Of a stretch of DNA of 64,000 nucleotides, positions 1 to 12,200 are shown piece after piece. Origin of the DNA: Chaetorhynchus papuensis (lineage: Eukaryota > Chordata > Aves > Passeriformes > Rhipiduridae). The position numbers and the translations under genes are program-made. Every line of letters starts with the position of its first letter. Within the stretch, counting starts at the first letter, position 1. Where the stretch lies: positions 1-64,000 of the forward strand of contig VWYX01000906.1 of assembly GCA_013396525.1 (NCBI GenBank), in the 5' to 3' direction. The notes under the pieces were generated by a model, which searched no databases, was not told the DNA's origin, and saw only the letters and a list, made by a program, of their open reading frames with translations.

Positions 1-687
1 TGCCTGAGCACACATGGGTGCAGCACTGGCAGCACGTGGCATGCTCCTTCAGGGAGCAGCCTCCATTAGCCTTTGGGAGAATGGATTTGGTTTAGGGTTT
101 AAAGCTGGATAAATGGGTGAGAGAGGCCCATTCCTCAGTGTCTGCCAACAAGGTGGGGAGCCCTGCTGCAAACAGCAGCACAGCATAACATGAGTGGCTG
201 TTCAAGGTAGTGACAGAGTCCATTTCCCATCTTCTCTGCATACCAGGTTTTTTTTCTGGGCTTCAGGGTCTTTTTTAATTGTTTGAGTGCTGTTAACGTG
301 TCTCTCAGCAGAGCTGCTTGCTCTAGCTCAAGACACTTTGTCAGGGAGACATTTGCAGCCACAGCAGAGCGAGACAACTGTTGCTTGTCAGGACAAGAGG
401 TCAAGTGTCAGCCACTCCAGAGGGAGGCAGGGAGCCAGGACAGCCACCAGCGATGACATGTTACTGGGGACACTGAAAGGCAGTGAAGAGTCTCTTTTTT
501 ACAACCTATGGTTTATTTTTCAATGGTTTGGGCTGCTCCAGCTGCGGCAGCTGGGAGTGTCCTTGCCCTTGATCAGACTCGTGACTTGCGATCTTCCAAC
601 AGATTTGGTGATGCCTCACAGACCCTCATTCAACTCACCCCTGCCTCCAGCTTACTGATTTGGAAAGGTTTTAGCAAGCTTACTTAA
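1..687. other. Non-coding unique sequence
   Basis: No gene or recognisable repeat is visible. Open frames here are short, lack convincing splice signals and read as low-complexity protein. I treat the stretch as intergenic or intronic single-copy DNA. Confidence 0.6.
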
Positions 688-742
688 TTTTTTTTTTCTT
701 TTTCTTTTTCTTTTTTTTTCTTTTTTTCTTTTTTTTTTTTTT
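688..742 (+). repeat. Polypyrimidine (T/C) tract
   Basis: About 55 bases made almost only of T with single C interruptions. It is a simple-sequence tract, directly visible. It could be the decayed complement of a retroposon A-tail, but no retroposon body is recognisable beside it. Confidence 0.9.
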
Positions 743-1599
743 GTGGAAAATAAAAAGCATTTGCCCATTCAGTGTAGATTGGATCTTCTTGTAAGTCAGA
801 GACTCTGCAAACTGCTCATACAAATATTTGCAGTGACACTAAGATGAAAGGAGCCACATCTGGCCCACTCCCCTCCCTCTTGTTTGAACAGCAGCACACA
901 ATTCATATGCTTTAGTTACAAAATAGTAATATCCTTTAAATTTGCATGGAGTGAACCCAGGAAACTATAATTAGAAAGAGAATTTCTGGTAATGCAACAA
1001 GGAAACATTAATGCAGCACAAAAAGTTATCCAAAGCCTACAGTCCCACAGAGATGTGTTGTCTAAAACATGGTATTAGCTACTTTTTCTCTCTTAATCCA
1101 ATAGGACTGCATCTCCAGAGCAATCCTTTGCGAACATTTAGCCTCCTTGACCATAAATCTCAGCCATTTGACACCCAAGTTATTAAATTATGTTTGTGTT
1201 GTTATATCATAACATGATGCTTAGCCATATATCATGCCCCCAAGGACAGCACAGAACTGGCAAATGGTAAAACAAAGCTCCTCCTTCCAGACCTCTTAAA
1301 AGCTGAGAGAATCTCTGTAGCTTGCAGGCAGCACTGGCCTGCATTTGGAATTGTGCATGATTGCACTTAGCAGTAGACCATGTTACATTTGCTTATTGTC
1401 TAGGTCATTACAATAAGGCTACTTTTACAAGAAAAAACAAATCAGCAGCACTAGCACACAGTCGTTTCTTATCACAATTCTTAACTGGCATTTCAGAGGG
1501 GTCATAAACGTTGTGTCATCACTAATAAAAAGCTGGGGACTAAACAGAAGTGGAAAAAAATATAATAGCATTTAATTATTTAAGGTTTAAGCTCCACTG
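743..1599. other. Non-coding unique sequence
   Basis: AT-rich single-copy DNA. I see no gene, repeat or distinct motif cluster. Confidence 0.55.
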
Positions 1600-1726
1600 C
1601 ATAACGCTGTGAGGGTCTCCAGGATCATTCTCTCCTCCAGTGCGGACGGATGGAGGGATGTCTCATTCAAACACCAGTGGATGCTGTCTGTCAGTGGACT
1701 GTGTGCTAAGGACCAGCTGTGGTTGC

Positions 1727-1963
1727 CTAGCAGTCTCTGCCTGCTGACCGACCCCCGGGGTGCAGCACTTGACAGTCAGAATCAGAACGTTCACCCCAGC
1801 TAGGCCAGGGCTTTCTGTGGTGAGTTATGGAGTCAGTGATCGTCCCCTTGACATCGGAGATGAATAAAACCATCACGTCTTGCCTCAAATCATAATATGA
1901 CTTCTTGTGGTTGGTCCCGGCTGCTCTCACACCTCGCCTAAAGATATTTTGGACCTCCAGGGG
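1727..1963 (-). other. Possible exon or exon relic, unidentified
   Basis: On the minus strand a frame stays open from just after a TTTTAG acceptor-like site (coding would begin at 1963) to a TAG at 1727-1729. A donor-like GGG|GTGAAC lies at about 1795, which would give a 169-bp exon. The product is mixed and not low-complexity. It includes a basic stretch (FRRGVRAAG) followed by a hydrophobic one (VMVLFISD), but matches no family I recognise. The frame sits in the CpG-enriched block, which may be its only real signal. The acceptor has a weak pyrimidine tract. Chance openness over 79 codons is quite possible, so this is only a candidate. Confidence 0.15.
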
Positions 1964-2205
1964 CTAAAAGTCTTCGTGGTTAGCGCTGACACTTCCAGAC
2001 TCACTTTTGGCTGTGGTGCCAGCATGTGTGTGGCCACAGATGTTCCACAATTGCCGCAGGCGCCTCCAGAGGAGCCTTCACAGGAAAAGCTCCTGCCAGG
2101 TGTCCTTCTGCCCCTGTGAAAGAAGGAAAATGGACAATTCCTGACATCCAGCAGGGGAGTTCCACACCCAACAGTTCTTACATCACTTTCTCATTGCTCC
2201 AGCTT

Positions 2206-2250
2206 TTGCGAGCGAAATTCTTGCGAGCGAAATTCTTGCAGAGCAATTTT
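2206..2250 (+). repeat. 15-bp tandem repeat, about 3 units
   Basis: The unit TTGCGAGCGAAATTC occurs twice exactly (2206-2220 and 2221-2235). A diverged third unit follows at about 2236-2250. Exact units containing CpG suggest a fairly recent local duplication. Confidence 0.85.
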
Positions 2251-2414
2251 TCTAACAACCTCAAAATCTGAACTAATGCTGTAACAGCGCCTTCCTCATT
2301 ACTATAATGTCTTTCTAGCTATCAATTATTGGGGTTTATTATGTGAAAATTAGAAATACATTATTACCAGAATATCCATTCACTCAACTGTGCAGACTTT
2401 TACAACCTGACATA

Positions 2415-2461
2415 ATCTCTAAAAATCTGAATTGTTTGCCATGAAACAGACCTTTTTTTCT
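2415..2461 (+). repeat. 47-bp dispersed repeat, copy A
   Basis: This segment matches 5134-5180 at 45 of 47 positions, in the same orientation and 2.7 kb away. The shared core includes CTGAATTGTTTGCC and a C-T7-C tail. The flanks do not match on either side. Chance cannot explain this length. It is either a small local duplication or two fragments of one dispersed element I do not recognise. Confidence 0.85.
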
Positions 2462-5133
2462 TCATGAAGATGTCAGAGGATTTCAATTTCAGCTAATTCT
2501 TGCAATCCTAATGAGCTTCCTTCTCTGAGGAACTGTCAGTGCTCTTCATGCTTTAATATTTCCAGGAACAACTGGAAACCACTTGGATAATAACATAAGG
2601 TTTTTTAGATCAATATCACTTTTGTAATGTGAAACTTCTGCCAGATCTGACTATCTAAGCCGCATTCTTTTTTTTTTCTTTGCTTTTTTTGGGTTTTCCT
2701 GAAAAGATCCTAGGCACTGAGAAAGCTTGATACAATTATGCACACTAGGAGGTGACAATCAAGAAGTTGATGGATAGAGTCCGTTATAATACTGGAAAAT
2801 TCTAGTGTTGCCACGTGGTACAGATGATTTCCAAACAGGAGGCTGCTTCTTTTATGTATTTCGGGTATTTTACTTTTTATTGCAAGGATTGCACACTCTG
2901 TGAATCTGACTGGAGGTAAACATGTCTTATGAGCCCATTTGAGGCATCTCTTCTGTTCATGTTAATCACTCAGTATATTAAGAGCTATTTTATTTGTGTA
3001 GATTGAAGCTTGCATTGACAGAATGGACTGGTTTTGCTGACAAGTTAGGCTGATGGAGCTGTACTACCCTTCAGAAGAATAAATATCAACTCAGAAGGCA
3101 AGGGCATGCCTAATCTGAAAGTTGCAACAATGACTGGGAAAAGTTCCTGGACTTCAAGAGGCTTCCTATTTGGCATAAGGAAGGTGGATACACAACTGCT
3201 GTCATGAAGCTTACATTACCTATCTCCAGACAACTATTTCTGAATTGATTTCTTGTTCACATCATCTCTTAGGCTTTTTTCTTTCCTCTGTAGAAATGCC
3301 AACCGCCTGCTCATTTCAGGATTTCCAGGGCTCTGGAGTCAGTTCCCTGGGTGATACCGCAACATGCCTGCTGGCATTTCAACCATATGCTGTACTTCAC
3401 CAGAGTAAATCTGCTGAAGGTCTACATGCCTTTGAAAGCTTTAGGATTTTCTTTGATCTGCTGTGAAACCAGAGGATGCCCTACGTGGTTTTCAGGCATC
3501 TCTATTCTCATGTGAAGGAAAAGCATGGGTACCTCCCATAGGCATCCTTCAGAATGGAAGAAAAGAAGTTCTGAGGGAAATGTCTGTAGTCTGCCCCAAA
3601 CCTGTTTCAGATTTATCAGGCTTGCACTGGAAAAGATCCTGCCCTTCTTCTACATGTTTTTTGGGGAGGTTTTGGTAATGTCTTTGGACATTATATACTG
3701 TATTTTTACCTGTTTTAACAAGTCCCTCAATCGTAAACTTTTGAGCACTGTAAAGTAGCTGCTGCTGAGTATCATTACTTGACCCACCACTAACAAGTGC
3801 ATTCAGACTAAGAACTTACTTCCCACTGTTCCTGCAGTCTGGGCTCTGCAGCTGCCTTGGGCATGTTGTCCCTGGCAGGGCTGTTGTTTTAATGCTGCTT
3901 CTTTCTGTGCTATTTTAGCGCCATTCTTTTGTTGTTCTTCCTATTCAGCCCATCTGCTGATGTAAGGTTGCTATTTCCTAACACCACTTTTAAACAGGGC
4001 AGTCAAAAAATTTCAATTCCCAGTTTAGCCCCTGCCTGCTGAAAACTTGGCGGCCCCTCCTCCTATCTAATCACATTTAGACCAAAAAGCACTAGACAAA
4101 AGTTGAAAGCATGGTCTGAACTGTGTAAGGTTTCCTGATCAGGGTTCATTCCAGTACAGTGGGTGTCAGAAGGGCTCGTGTCTACCTCTGTATGAAGGAG
4201 CCTTGGACCTGTTGGGTTTGTCTCTGTACCAAGATTCACAAACAGTGAAGGAGAGTGGCTCCTGCTCTGCTTCCAGTACAGCATGTTCCTTTGCTGCGAG
4301 GCTGAGGGGGTGGAGAGGTCTGTCCAGTTTACAGCACCATCTGCTATGTTCAGCCAAATCGCTTAATCTTAACCAATTTCAAAGGGAATGAGGTCAAAAC
4401 TTCAGAGGTGACCTTAACTCTTCATAAAATATTTGCTGTCTCAGATGTTATGAAGAAAAGGTTGTTTCAGAGGAGCAGGGATCACTTGCCAGGATTCCTC
4501 CTGACACCAAAATGCACTTCCTTCTCCTTCTGCAAATACCAGAAAGCTCATCACTTCTCGGTCCCTGGCAGCAGCAGTAACCCACCCTTATAATCTCCCC
4601 CAGTTTCCTCAGCACTGCAGCTTTCATGGCACCCCACATCTCTGGATTACGGGCTCATCTTCCTCTACCCATAGATCACGTCTTGAGTGCCCAGGATGCA
4701 CCTCTGTACACTGAGAGAGCTTTACTTCCCTGGGCATTTTTAACTGTCGTACATCCTATAATCAGCTGGGACCCCTTTAGCTATCCCACCTAGACCCCGC
4801 TGGGGTGAGACCCATTTGGGACCTATTCCAGGCTATCCCTCAGCTAGTCCTTCCCTGCTCAGGCCTCCTCCAGATGTATATTGAAAGCGCCATTAACTGG
4901 CTCCCAAGCACTTCCTAGCACAGGCTTTTCTCAAGACAGGATTCTTCCTTTTCTGTAGGTCACATGAGCACTCTTGAAAAAGATTGCTTTGTAATTTACA
5001 GGTACAGAAATACTGCTTTTTTATACACCGTACCCACAGAAAATACTTTTCTTTAACATTTGCCTGGAGTTCTTCAGGTCATTTCTCTTTCTTGTGTCTG
5101 GTCAGGAGGAAAAAAGCACAGACACATTAGAAC
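2462..5133. other. Non-coding unique sequence
   Basis: There is no supportable gene. Frames of 60-80 codons around 3245-3760 and 4060-4640 overlap on both strands, lack exon-like boundaries and have no recognisable domain. No clear mobile element is visible. Confidence 0.5.
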
Positions 5134-5180
5134 ATCTCTTAAAATCTGAATTGTTTGCCACGAAACAGACCTTTTTTTCT
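5134..5180 (+). repeat. 47-bp dispersed repeat, copy B
   Basis: Partner of 2415-2461, same orientation, differing by an A/T and a T/C substitution. Similarity stops abruptly on both sides, with no visible target duplication. Confidence 0.85.
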
Positions 5181-7289
5181 GTAGCCTTTCAGAACAGAGT
5201 ATATTGCTAGACACACCTTTATTTCAAGTATTCTCAGCTGGATCCTACTTTTCAGCTGTGGCTTCTCCCAGGTTTGTATTTCCCCGAGATGGGAGCCAGG
5301 AAGGAGTGGTGCTTCCATCTTTTGCATGGCCCATGACAAGCAGGACTCAGCCAACTGGGGTTTCACCTCAATGCTGAGGCAGAAGAAGACAGAGGCACAG
5401 TGTGGGTTTTGAAGGGGAAGGATCATTTGATCGTACAGACCTATGTCCTCCCCTCAGAAAGGGAAGATGTGAAATGTTTTTATGTTCATGATTTTTTGGA
5501 GGGAGGACAGTTCCTAAGAGCCAGGCAGATCAGAGACAACCAGCAGCACGGGTGCAGTTGTGCTCTGCTTGTGTGGCAACAAGAGAACAACATGCTCTAT
5601 TTTAGCACCACACCCTGGCTTGAAGCACAGCCAAGGACAACAAAGGCTATCAGCAGAAAACCTGGGGATGCAAAAAGGCTGCTTTTTATCAACCTCTTCT
5701 ATCCTACATAACAGAGGTTGGTTCAAACCTGGATGTTGTTCTGCCAGGATTCTCTGTCTGTAAAACATCAGATGCCTGAAAGTTTGTCAAGTTTTTGCCA
5801 TGGTTTAATAAAAGACATTGTCTTTTCCTATGAGCCTTGCTTCACTCTGAAACTGAAGATATGTTACTTTTTAAATTAACCTATACTAAATGTCCTTTAA
5901 TCACTTTTTCATGGTGATGAGGGCTTTAAAAACTCCACAAAGGAATTATCTTCTTTGACGAAGCTCTAGATATGCAAGCAGGGTTCTCTTCAGGAATTGT
6001 TAGTCCTTGGAGGCCTTTCTTGAGCTTGCTTAGGGTTTTTCACAGAGAACAGGAGTGCAGTGAAAGGAGAACTGAGGGTGACTTGGCATTTCTGTTTGGA
6101 CAAGTGTGTGAGTTCAGATACTTGGAGACAGATCTGCTGCCGCCAGAGGGGGGATGTTAGGTTTGGAAAGAGTGCTGTCCTACAAAAGGGAACAAAGCTT
6201 TTTGCAAGTGTACAGACATGGTGGAGTCGAACAAAAAGGTCAAAATTTGTTGTGTACAATGCTTTGGCTGCTTTTTGGCCAAAGGCTGCTGCTGAACAAG
6301 ACTTTTCCAGTTCATATGATTTTTACTTTCTACTGGGACATCTCAGCTCCCACAGGAGCGGAGGAGTACAAAAGTGATTTGATTTGCATCAAGCCTTAAA
6401 ATCCTAAGTCAAACGAGAGTCCAGAGTGCTGCTGCCACCAAGATCCTCTGGCATTCAGTGCAACAGAAAAAAGAGAGCACCATTCCCACAGGGAGGCCAG
6501 GCTCTTTGCTGGTGGCACTTCCCATCGTTCCCAGTCAAGCTCTCGTAAATGCCATACAGCATCAACACTAACACAAAACCCATTGACTCCATCCTCTCTG
6601 GCACAGAGCCTTCTGCCAGGCCCCCTGCAGTTGCTCTGATTGTGCAGGATGCAGAGGAGTGAGATCACTGTGTTGAATTTTGAGGAATGGCCAGCAGATG
6701 GGAACAATCAGATAAAGCCAGTAACTATCACTGAGGAGGGGAAAAGTCTAATTAAATTCTCCTGAGAAACATGAGAGCAAAAAAACCCCTTTCTTTCTGG
6801 TGCTGTCCAGCCACTGCTTCAAACCTTCACCCAAAGGAATGAAGCCCACCTGCCTGAGTGGAGGATCACAGGGGCTGTGTGAAGGCAGGCTGGGAGAGGC
6901 ACATCCTCTGCCATTGTGCCTACAGGAGTGCCCGGAGGAGATCTGGCAAAGAGCTACCTTGGATCTCTCCTGGAAAGCCAGCGTGTCTCAAAGGTTGGTG
7001 AAGCACAGAAAGCCTGCAGAAAAGGGCTGCTGTTTTTGGTCAGGCTGGCAAAGGAGAAGTAGTGAGAGGTGAAGAAGAGCAAAGCTTTGTCATGGTGTTT
7101 TGGAGGACAAGAGCAAGGCCGGCACTGTGGAAGGGGCTCTCAGCCCTGCCTCCCTCTTTGGGAAAGCATGGTGTGGGAGCATGGCACTATTCAGGGGTGA
7201 GCGAGGCAGAGGTACTGATGAGACTTTTCCATGGACCCTCAGAAGTCCATGTCCACGTAAATAGACCCTGGCATAAATTAAGAAGTTGG
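5181..7289. other. Non-coding unique sequence
   Basis: Slightly more GC-rich than its surroundings. The longest frames are about 105 codons and occur on both strands at once (5990-6400, 6396-6707, 6800-7376). None has a recognisable domain or consistent exon borders. I see no gene. Confidence 0.5.
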
Positions 7290-7445
7290 TGCCAGCACTG
7301 TGAGCTCTTTAAGACAGGGACCATCATTTTGTCTGATATTTACACAGTCCCCTCACTGCAACAGCCTGGACAATAACTTGATCTTTTCAACACAGTTGTA
7401 CTATTAAATTATCTGGTTATTATTAGTCAGGTAACAATAAACACT
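7290..7445 (+). repeat. Ancient SINE/LINE 3'-tail remnant
   Basis: The run GTGAGCTCTTTAAGACAGGG, then an ACCATC..TTTTGTCTG segment, TACACAG, and a degenerate tail ending near AACAATAAA follow the order of the old amniote L2/MIR/CR1-type 3' end. That family has a GAGCTC-TT-GGGCAGGGAC core, a TTTTGT segment, a TACAGCGCC segment and an AATAA tail. Recognition is from memory of the family pattern, and divergence is high. The exact family is uncertain. Confidence 0.42.
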
Positions 7446-8847
7446 AGAGGAAAAATTTCAATACCATTGAAGAAGAAAGAAATCAGTGGGACCAGTGGTT
7501 CCTATTTCTTGCTATGAAGTAATGTTCATTTCTAGACACTACTTCTTTTTTTCTTCTCAAATGTAACTTCATTCAAAAGAGGATGACACTGATTACTCCC
7601 CGAGGGCCTTTATTTTGTCTGCGCCTGATGCCTGCAGGAGCCTCCCATGCTGCTATAATGGTTTGTACAGGACTATTTAGGTGAGTTAGTGCTTTTCCAG
7701 GTTGCAGCTCCAGTCCCAGACTTCTTGAAGAGTGTTCTATCTCCATGGGGAGCTGCACACAGGAGCACAGACACTGTGATGCACAGCAAACACAGCGTCA
7801 CAAGGGGAAATCACCCTCGTCACAGTGAGGGCAGATCAGAAGGACTTTAAAAACAGGCTTTGTCTCAGGACAAACCTGAAAAGAGTAATTCTGAGGACAT
7901 CTGAGGCCTGCACATTTCCTCCAAAACAAAGTCCCTAAATAGCAACAAGTGTTTTTAGTCCCAAAGAAATTAGTGCCAAAGAAATTTACATCACTACTAA
8001 ATTTGTATAGGTCTTTAAAAGAAACCATGCAAAGGTTGGATGTTGGTTCACAGGCTGATGCAGAAGTTCATCCTCAATAAATGACAGCATGCCCCTTGGG
8101 ACAGGTTAGTACTGTCATCATCATCACCATCACTTTCTAGTTGTGACAAAATGAGACAAATTACTGCAGTGACCTAGCCCAACAGACTCATGGTGTTCAT
8201 AAGGGAACATAGCAGCACGCAACACCTGGGGACATAAAGAAGTGACTTTCAAAAAAAGCTCTGGAATTTGAAATGGTTCCTGTGCAAATAACATATTGCA
8301 TCAGTGACACTTTGTTCTGGTACTTAATTTCCTGGCAACACTTACCACACAATTTCTGTTCCCTGGCAATAAGTAACAACACTACCTGTGCTTTTGCAGA
8401 CGGTTCAGTGGTTTATACATCTTCCTACACACAAGTAATTTGTTTTCTCAATGGCAGGTATTTGCCAGAGATTTTCAACTGTCAAAACAACCCCCTCCCT
8501 TGCTCATGATCTCACCACCATGTACCCATTAGGCTCCTGTCCAGCCCAAAAAGACCGTGGTGACATTCATTGCTGAGTGCTGGCCTGTGCTCTTGTGATG
8601 AAGCGCTAAGTTGAAGTTGGCTTGGGAGAGAAGCAGTCAACTGGGAGGAGTTTAGCATCAGAAATGTTTGTATCAGCTATGTCTGTGAACTAATGCTAAA
8701 ACAGCGCTGTCTGGGTCAGTGTTTGGCAGATGGGGCGAAGAGGAGGGTAAGGAACATGGGGTGCTTTGTTTGTCCTTTTACACTCATCTATGGAATAAAT
8801 GAGAGGGTTATTCTGGCCAGAACCTTTGCCTGGGGAGAGGGAGACAG
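7446..8847. other. Non-coding unique sequence upstream of LTR
   Basis: No gene is seen. It contains a 15-bp tandem duplication (listed separately) and a short CAT-rich run near 8117-8133. Frames here are short and without domains. Confidence 0.5.
7955..7984 (+). repeat. 15-bp tandem duplication
   Basis: TTAGTCCCAAAGAAA is followed directly by TTAGTGCCAAAGAAA, with one difference. It is visible directly and looks like a replication-slippage type duplication. Confidence 0.8.
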
Positions 8848-9103
8848 TGATGCCTTAGGTTTTAACTTTTGTATTTTTCAAATTCCGTACTGCCTCGTGT
8901 GTAACTCTGAAGTGTCTTGTAGCCTGTTAATTTCTGCTCTCTCGTGCTGGGTAGAGATAACAAAGCCTCTCCGGGCCTGCTCTTCAAGGACACCCAGACC
9001 ATCCTAGGCCCAAAAAGTAGAAACCAAAAGCCTCTGAAAGGGGGGCAAGCTGAGGGGAATTACATCATTAAACTGAAGCTTTAATTGGAGAATTAACCCT
9101 GAT

Positions 9104-9111
9104 ATGCAAAT
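9104..9111 (+). promoter_or_regulatory. POU octamer in LTR
   Basis: A perfect ATGCAAAT octamer sits 9 bases upstream of the TATA box in copy 1 and is also intact in copy 2. This is the consensus bound by Oct-1/Oct-2/Oct-4 type POU factors. Occupancy is inferred, not shown. Confidence 0.6.
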
Positions 9112-9120
9112 GAACCAAAC

Positions 9121-9128
9121 CTATAAAA
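9121..9128 (+). promoter_or_regulatory. LTR TATA box
   Basis: CTATAAAA lies about 95 bases before the AATAAA. This position fits the U3 core promoter of a short LTR. Transcription would begin about 25-30 bases further on. Confidence 0.7.
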
Positions 9129-9218
9129 GTGTGAAGAAGTCATGACCTGTGGTCCATCTTGGGGTCCATTTTGACAGCAGCCTCTGGCTCCCCAGGGTGT
9201 AGCTTTGAAGGCCCTTCA

Positions 9219-9224
9219 AATAAA
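9219..9224 (+). terminator. LTR polyadenylation signal
   Basis: AATAAA is followed by a T-rich stretch and CTCCTGTCTAGT, as expected for the R/U5 part of an LTR. The signal is intact in both copies. Confidence 0.65.
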
Positions 9225-9287
9225 TACCCACCTTTATTCCCTTACTCCTGTCTAGTATCTGTTTTTAGGAGGCCTCTTAAGGCATCA

Positions 9288-12200
9288 TCAGGACAGAGAA
9301 AGTGAGAAAGCTCTTAACCCGTTACATTTGTGTTACAATAGATGCGCTCTGGCTTCAGCTCATGCAGGGGAATAAAAGCCTCTCAGGGCTCTCAGGGCAA
9401 CCTCACAGCATGTGGAGAGGACATGGGACACCTTTGTCACTGGGCCACGTGCCTGGCACTCCGCAAGTGGCATCCCCAGGGCTGCATGTGCTGACAGGGT
9501 GGAGAGCACTGGAAGCATAGCCCATTTTTGACAGGGTCTGATACAAAACTCTTCCAAAACAGACTGTGCCTTTCCAGTCCCACCACTGGCTTTATCCCCA
9601 CCACAGTTTTTTGATGAAAGGCTTGGTCTGGAAAAAACACATCTCTCTTAAACCTGGAACAATTTTCTGTTTGGATAAATCTCCTCACTGAAAAGTGTTT
9701 TTTTGGGAAGGGGGAAGGAAAAGAAAATGTCTTGAAATGGTCGAAGTATCCCACACCTGTGATTTCTGAAACATGAATTCATTTTGTACTTCAAGAGAGT
9801 ATTTCTTGTTTGGAAAATGTATGGTATTGAAAAAGAGTTTTACTCTAGAGAATATTAACATTAAAAGTAATTATTTGGAAGCAACCAAACATGGGGTTTT
9901 TTAACATATCTTAATTAAAGAAGTATCTTTGCTATCTATAATTATGTTGCAGAACATTTTTACTGGTTTTTACTTTTAATCCTGGTTTAGGAAGGGCAAA
10001 GAAAAAGGTCAGGACTGAAGAGAATGCTTTCCCACACAGCTCTATGATCAAAACCTTCAGATGCCAACAGATTACTGATTAGGCTTTCCTGTTCTTGAGC
10101 TGGGATCACCGTGTTGCAGGGCATTTCAGAATAGAGCAGAAAGCACCTCTCATCATATTGTTAAAGATGTTTTTACACACACAGAGCAAGTATGTTCCCA
10201 AGACGTCTCAAGTGAAAGACTCCAAAATAAAGAGCAAAAGTGATCTTAGTAACCTCTGACTTTCAACCTCTGTGACTTAAGCCTTCAGATATCATGAAAC
10301 TGGCTCTAAAATTGCATGAAAAATACATGAAGATATTTAACTTGCCTTCTGGATTATTTTTAAATTGCATTACTCTTTTCAAGCTTTTCAGTGTTCCTGC
10401 CAGAACCAGAAATTTATCTCATCGTGCGTGAGAGCTGAGAGCCTGAGCAGAGAGAGCTGCACAGGGACACTTATAGGGAGAGGTGGGGCAGAGTGGGCCT
10501 CTGTGCACAACTCTGTAGCAGTGGCAATTGTTTAGGCACTGAATACTCTCTCTGAAAACATCAACAGGCAGCCTTCTGAAAGTTCATGTCTCAGGGCATC
10601 TCCCAGAGGTACCCACACCTGAAGACGGAAGAATGATGAGACCTGCAGCAGAGGATGCGCCTTGCAAGGGCAGTGTTCCCAGCTGTTTCCTGCATCCCAT
10701 CTCACTCATGTTTTAAGAGTAACAAACAAAAAAGTCTTTGACCACAGTAAATTTGATATCAGCGAAAAACGGGTCACGATAGAGAATATCGAGCCAGGCG
10801 TTTGCTCTGGGTTTTATGAGGAGAGACTGGAAGTAAGATTCACTCAGCTCTAATCAAAATATGAAAAAAAGAAAACAAGGCAAGCCTGGAACCTCTGAAA
10901 CTTTGCCTTATGTCAGCGATTTACTCTTCAGCCAGAAGAGACCAGAGCTGAGGGGACCCTTATTGGATCTCTGGTGATTTTAGTGGCATTCCTTATACAA
11001 ACACTAGATCAGAGTGTGATTCTCTTCTGCAGGAAAACTGGCTTATAACATTTACCAAAAAAATCTCACAAGCATTTAACTAGCACCCAAATCTCATTTC
11101 AGTTCACAAAACATTCTGCTAGCATGTGACCTTCTTCAAGGCCGTCTCAGGGCCTGACAGTCTGAAGGATCAGATCTTCCTTCCCTTTCAATTACAGACC
11201 AAGAAAAGAGATGCTGATAGCCTTCCATGTACTAGCATGAAGGGCAGCTGATAGAGAAAGTATGGAACCACAAGAAAAAGTGAGGCCACTGCTTTTCTGA
11301 AGGGAGACGTTATTTGGCAGTTCGCTGAGGCTTATATTATTGATTTTGAGTCAGGGTCCTTTGTCTCCTCAATCCTGCAAGGAAAAATAAAAGAGCTAAA
11401 ATGGAGCAGTTGCTGTTTAAAAAAAAGGTACAATTTACTGAAATGTAGCATGGTTACTCAACTTCATTTTTAATTAAGTTCCAGATCCAGGAAATCCATT
11501 CATCACAATTCTGGAATGCTGGAAAACACACTGAGGAACTACAAAGGGCAGGTAAAGCAAAGCATTTAAAATAGTTACAGATGAACTGATAAGAGGCTCA
11601 AAGAAACAGTTAAATTTGTGTGCAGATAACTCAACCACAGTATCTGGAATGTATAAACATAGCAGGTTTTTTTTTTTTTCTTCTGGCCTTAAAATTTGAT
11701 CCAAGCCTGGGAGTTAAAAAGTCCCATTTTGTGTAATCAGGTTCTGGTTGAACATGATTGCTGAATTATTTTAAATTGAAGACACATGTCTGGATGTTGA
11801 GTTCTGTATATTATTCCAGGATGGTGTCCATTAGGTCTTATCCACAGGGGCTATCTTCATTCCTTATGCATCAGGATTAGCAAAAGGTGAATCATGAATA
11901 TGGAGACAGTGAAAAGAATGTGGTACTAGTTAAAGGGTGATTTTGGAAATTATCTTGCATGCATTATTCAAAACTTTTCAGTCTCTATTGCACAGAGTCC
12001 CTATGGCAGTTTAAAAGTGTTATTTTAAAAAATGATCATACAAGGCATTTGCATTCTTTCATTTTGAGTCTTGAATTTAGCAATGAACCAACATTTGCCT
12101 TAACCCCTTGCCAGTCCTAAAGCTTTCTCAAGAGTATGAGATGCTCATCTAATGGTTGTGTTGCCATATGCTGTCCTTCCATAATAGATCTGCCCCTGAC

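Larger units (their letters stand above)
1600..2250. other. CpG-enriched block
   Basis: By hand count about 19 CpG dinucleotides fall in roughly 650 bases, or about one per 34 bases. The following kilobase has about five. The block holds a minus-strand open segment (1727-1963) and ends in a 15-bp tandem repeat that itself carries CpGs. CpG retention in a CpG-poor setting suggests an unmethylated regulatory element, coding constraint, or a young insertion. The sequence alone does not decide between these. It is weaker than a classical CpG island because its G+C is only moderately raised. Confidence 0.45.
8848..9287 (+). mobile_element. Endogenous retrovirus solo LTR, copy 1
   Basis: This 440-bp element begins TGATGCCTTA and ends with the exact inverse, TAAGGCATCA, giving the TG...CA ends of a retroviral LTR within a 10-bp perfect inverted repeat. 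Inside are an octamer (9104-9111), a TATA box (9121-9128) and an AATAAA (9219-9224) in the U3-R order, so transcription would run on the + strand. A second copy lies at 41850-42273. The flanking 4-mers are ACAG and TCAG, a target duplication with one change. A 4-bp duplication is typical of class I (gammaretrovirus-like) elements in general. No primer-binding site or internal viral sequence follows, so this is a solo LTR left by recombination. It has a 14-bp segment around 9042-9055 that copy 2 lacks. The family name is not known to me. Confidence 0.9.

Noticed and set aside
2267..8707. 21-of-24 match between about 2267-2290 and 8684-8707
   Set aside because: The longest exact run is only about 12 bases, which is expected many times by chance in 64 kb.
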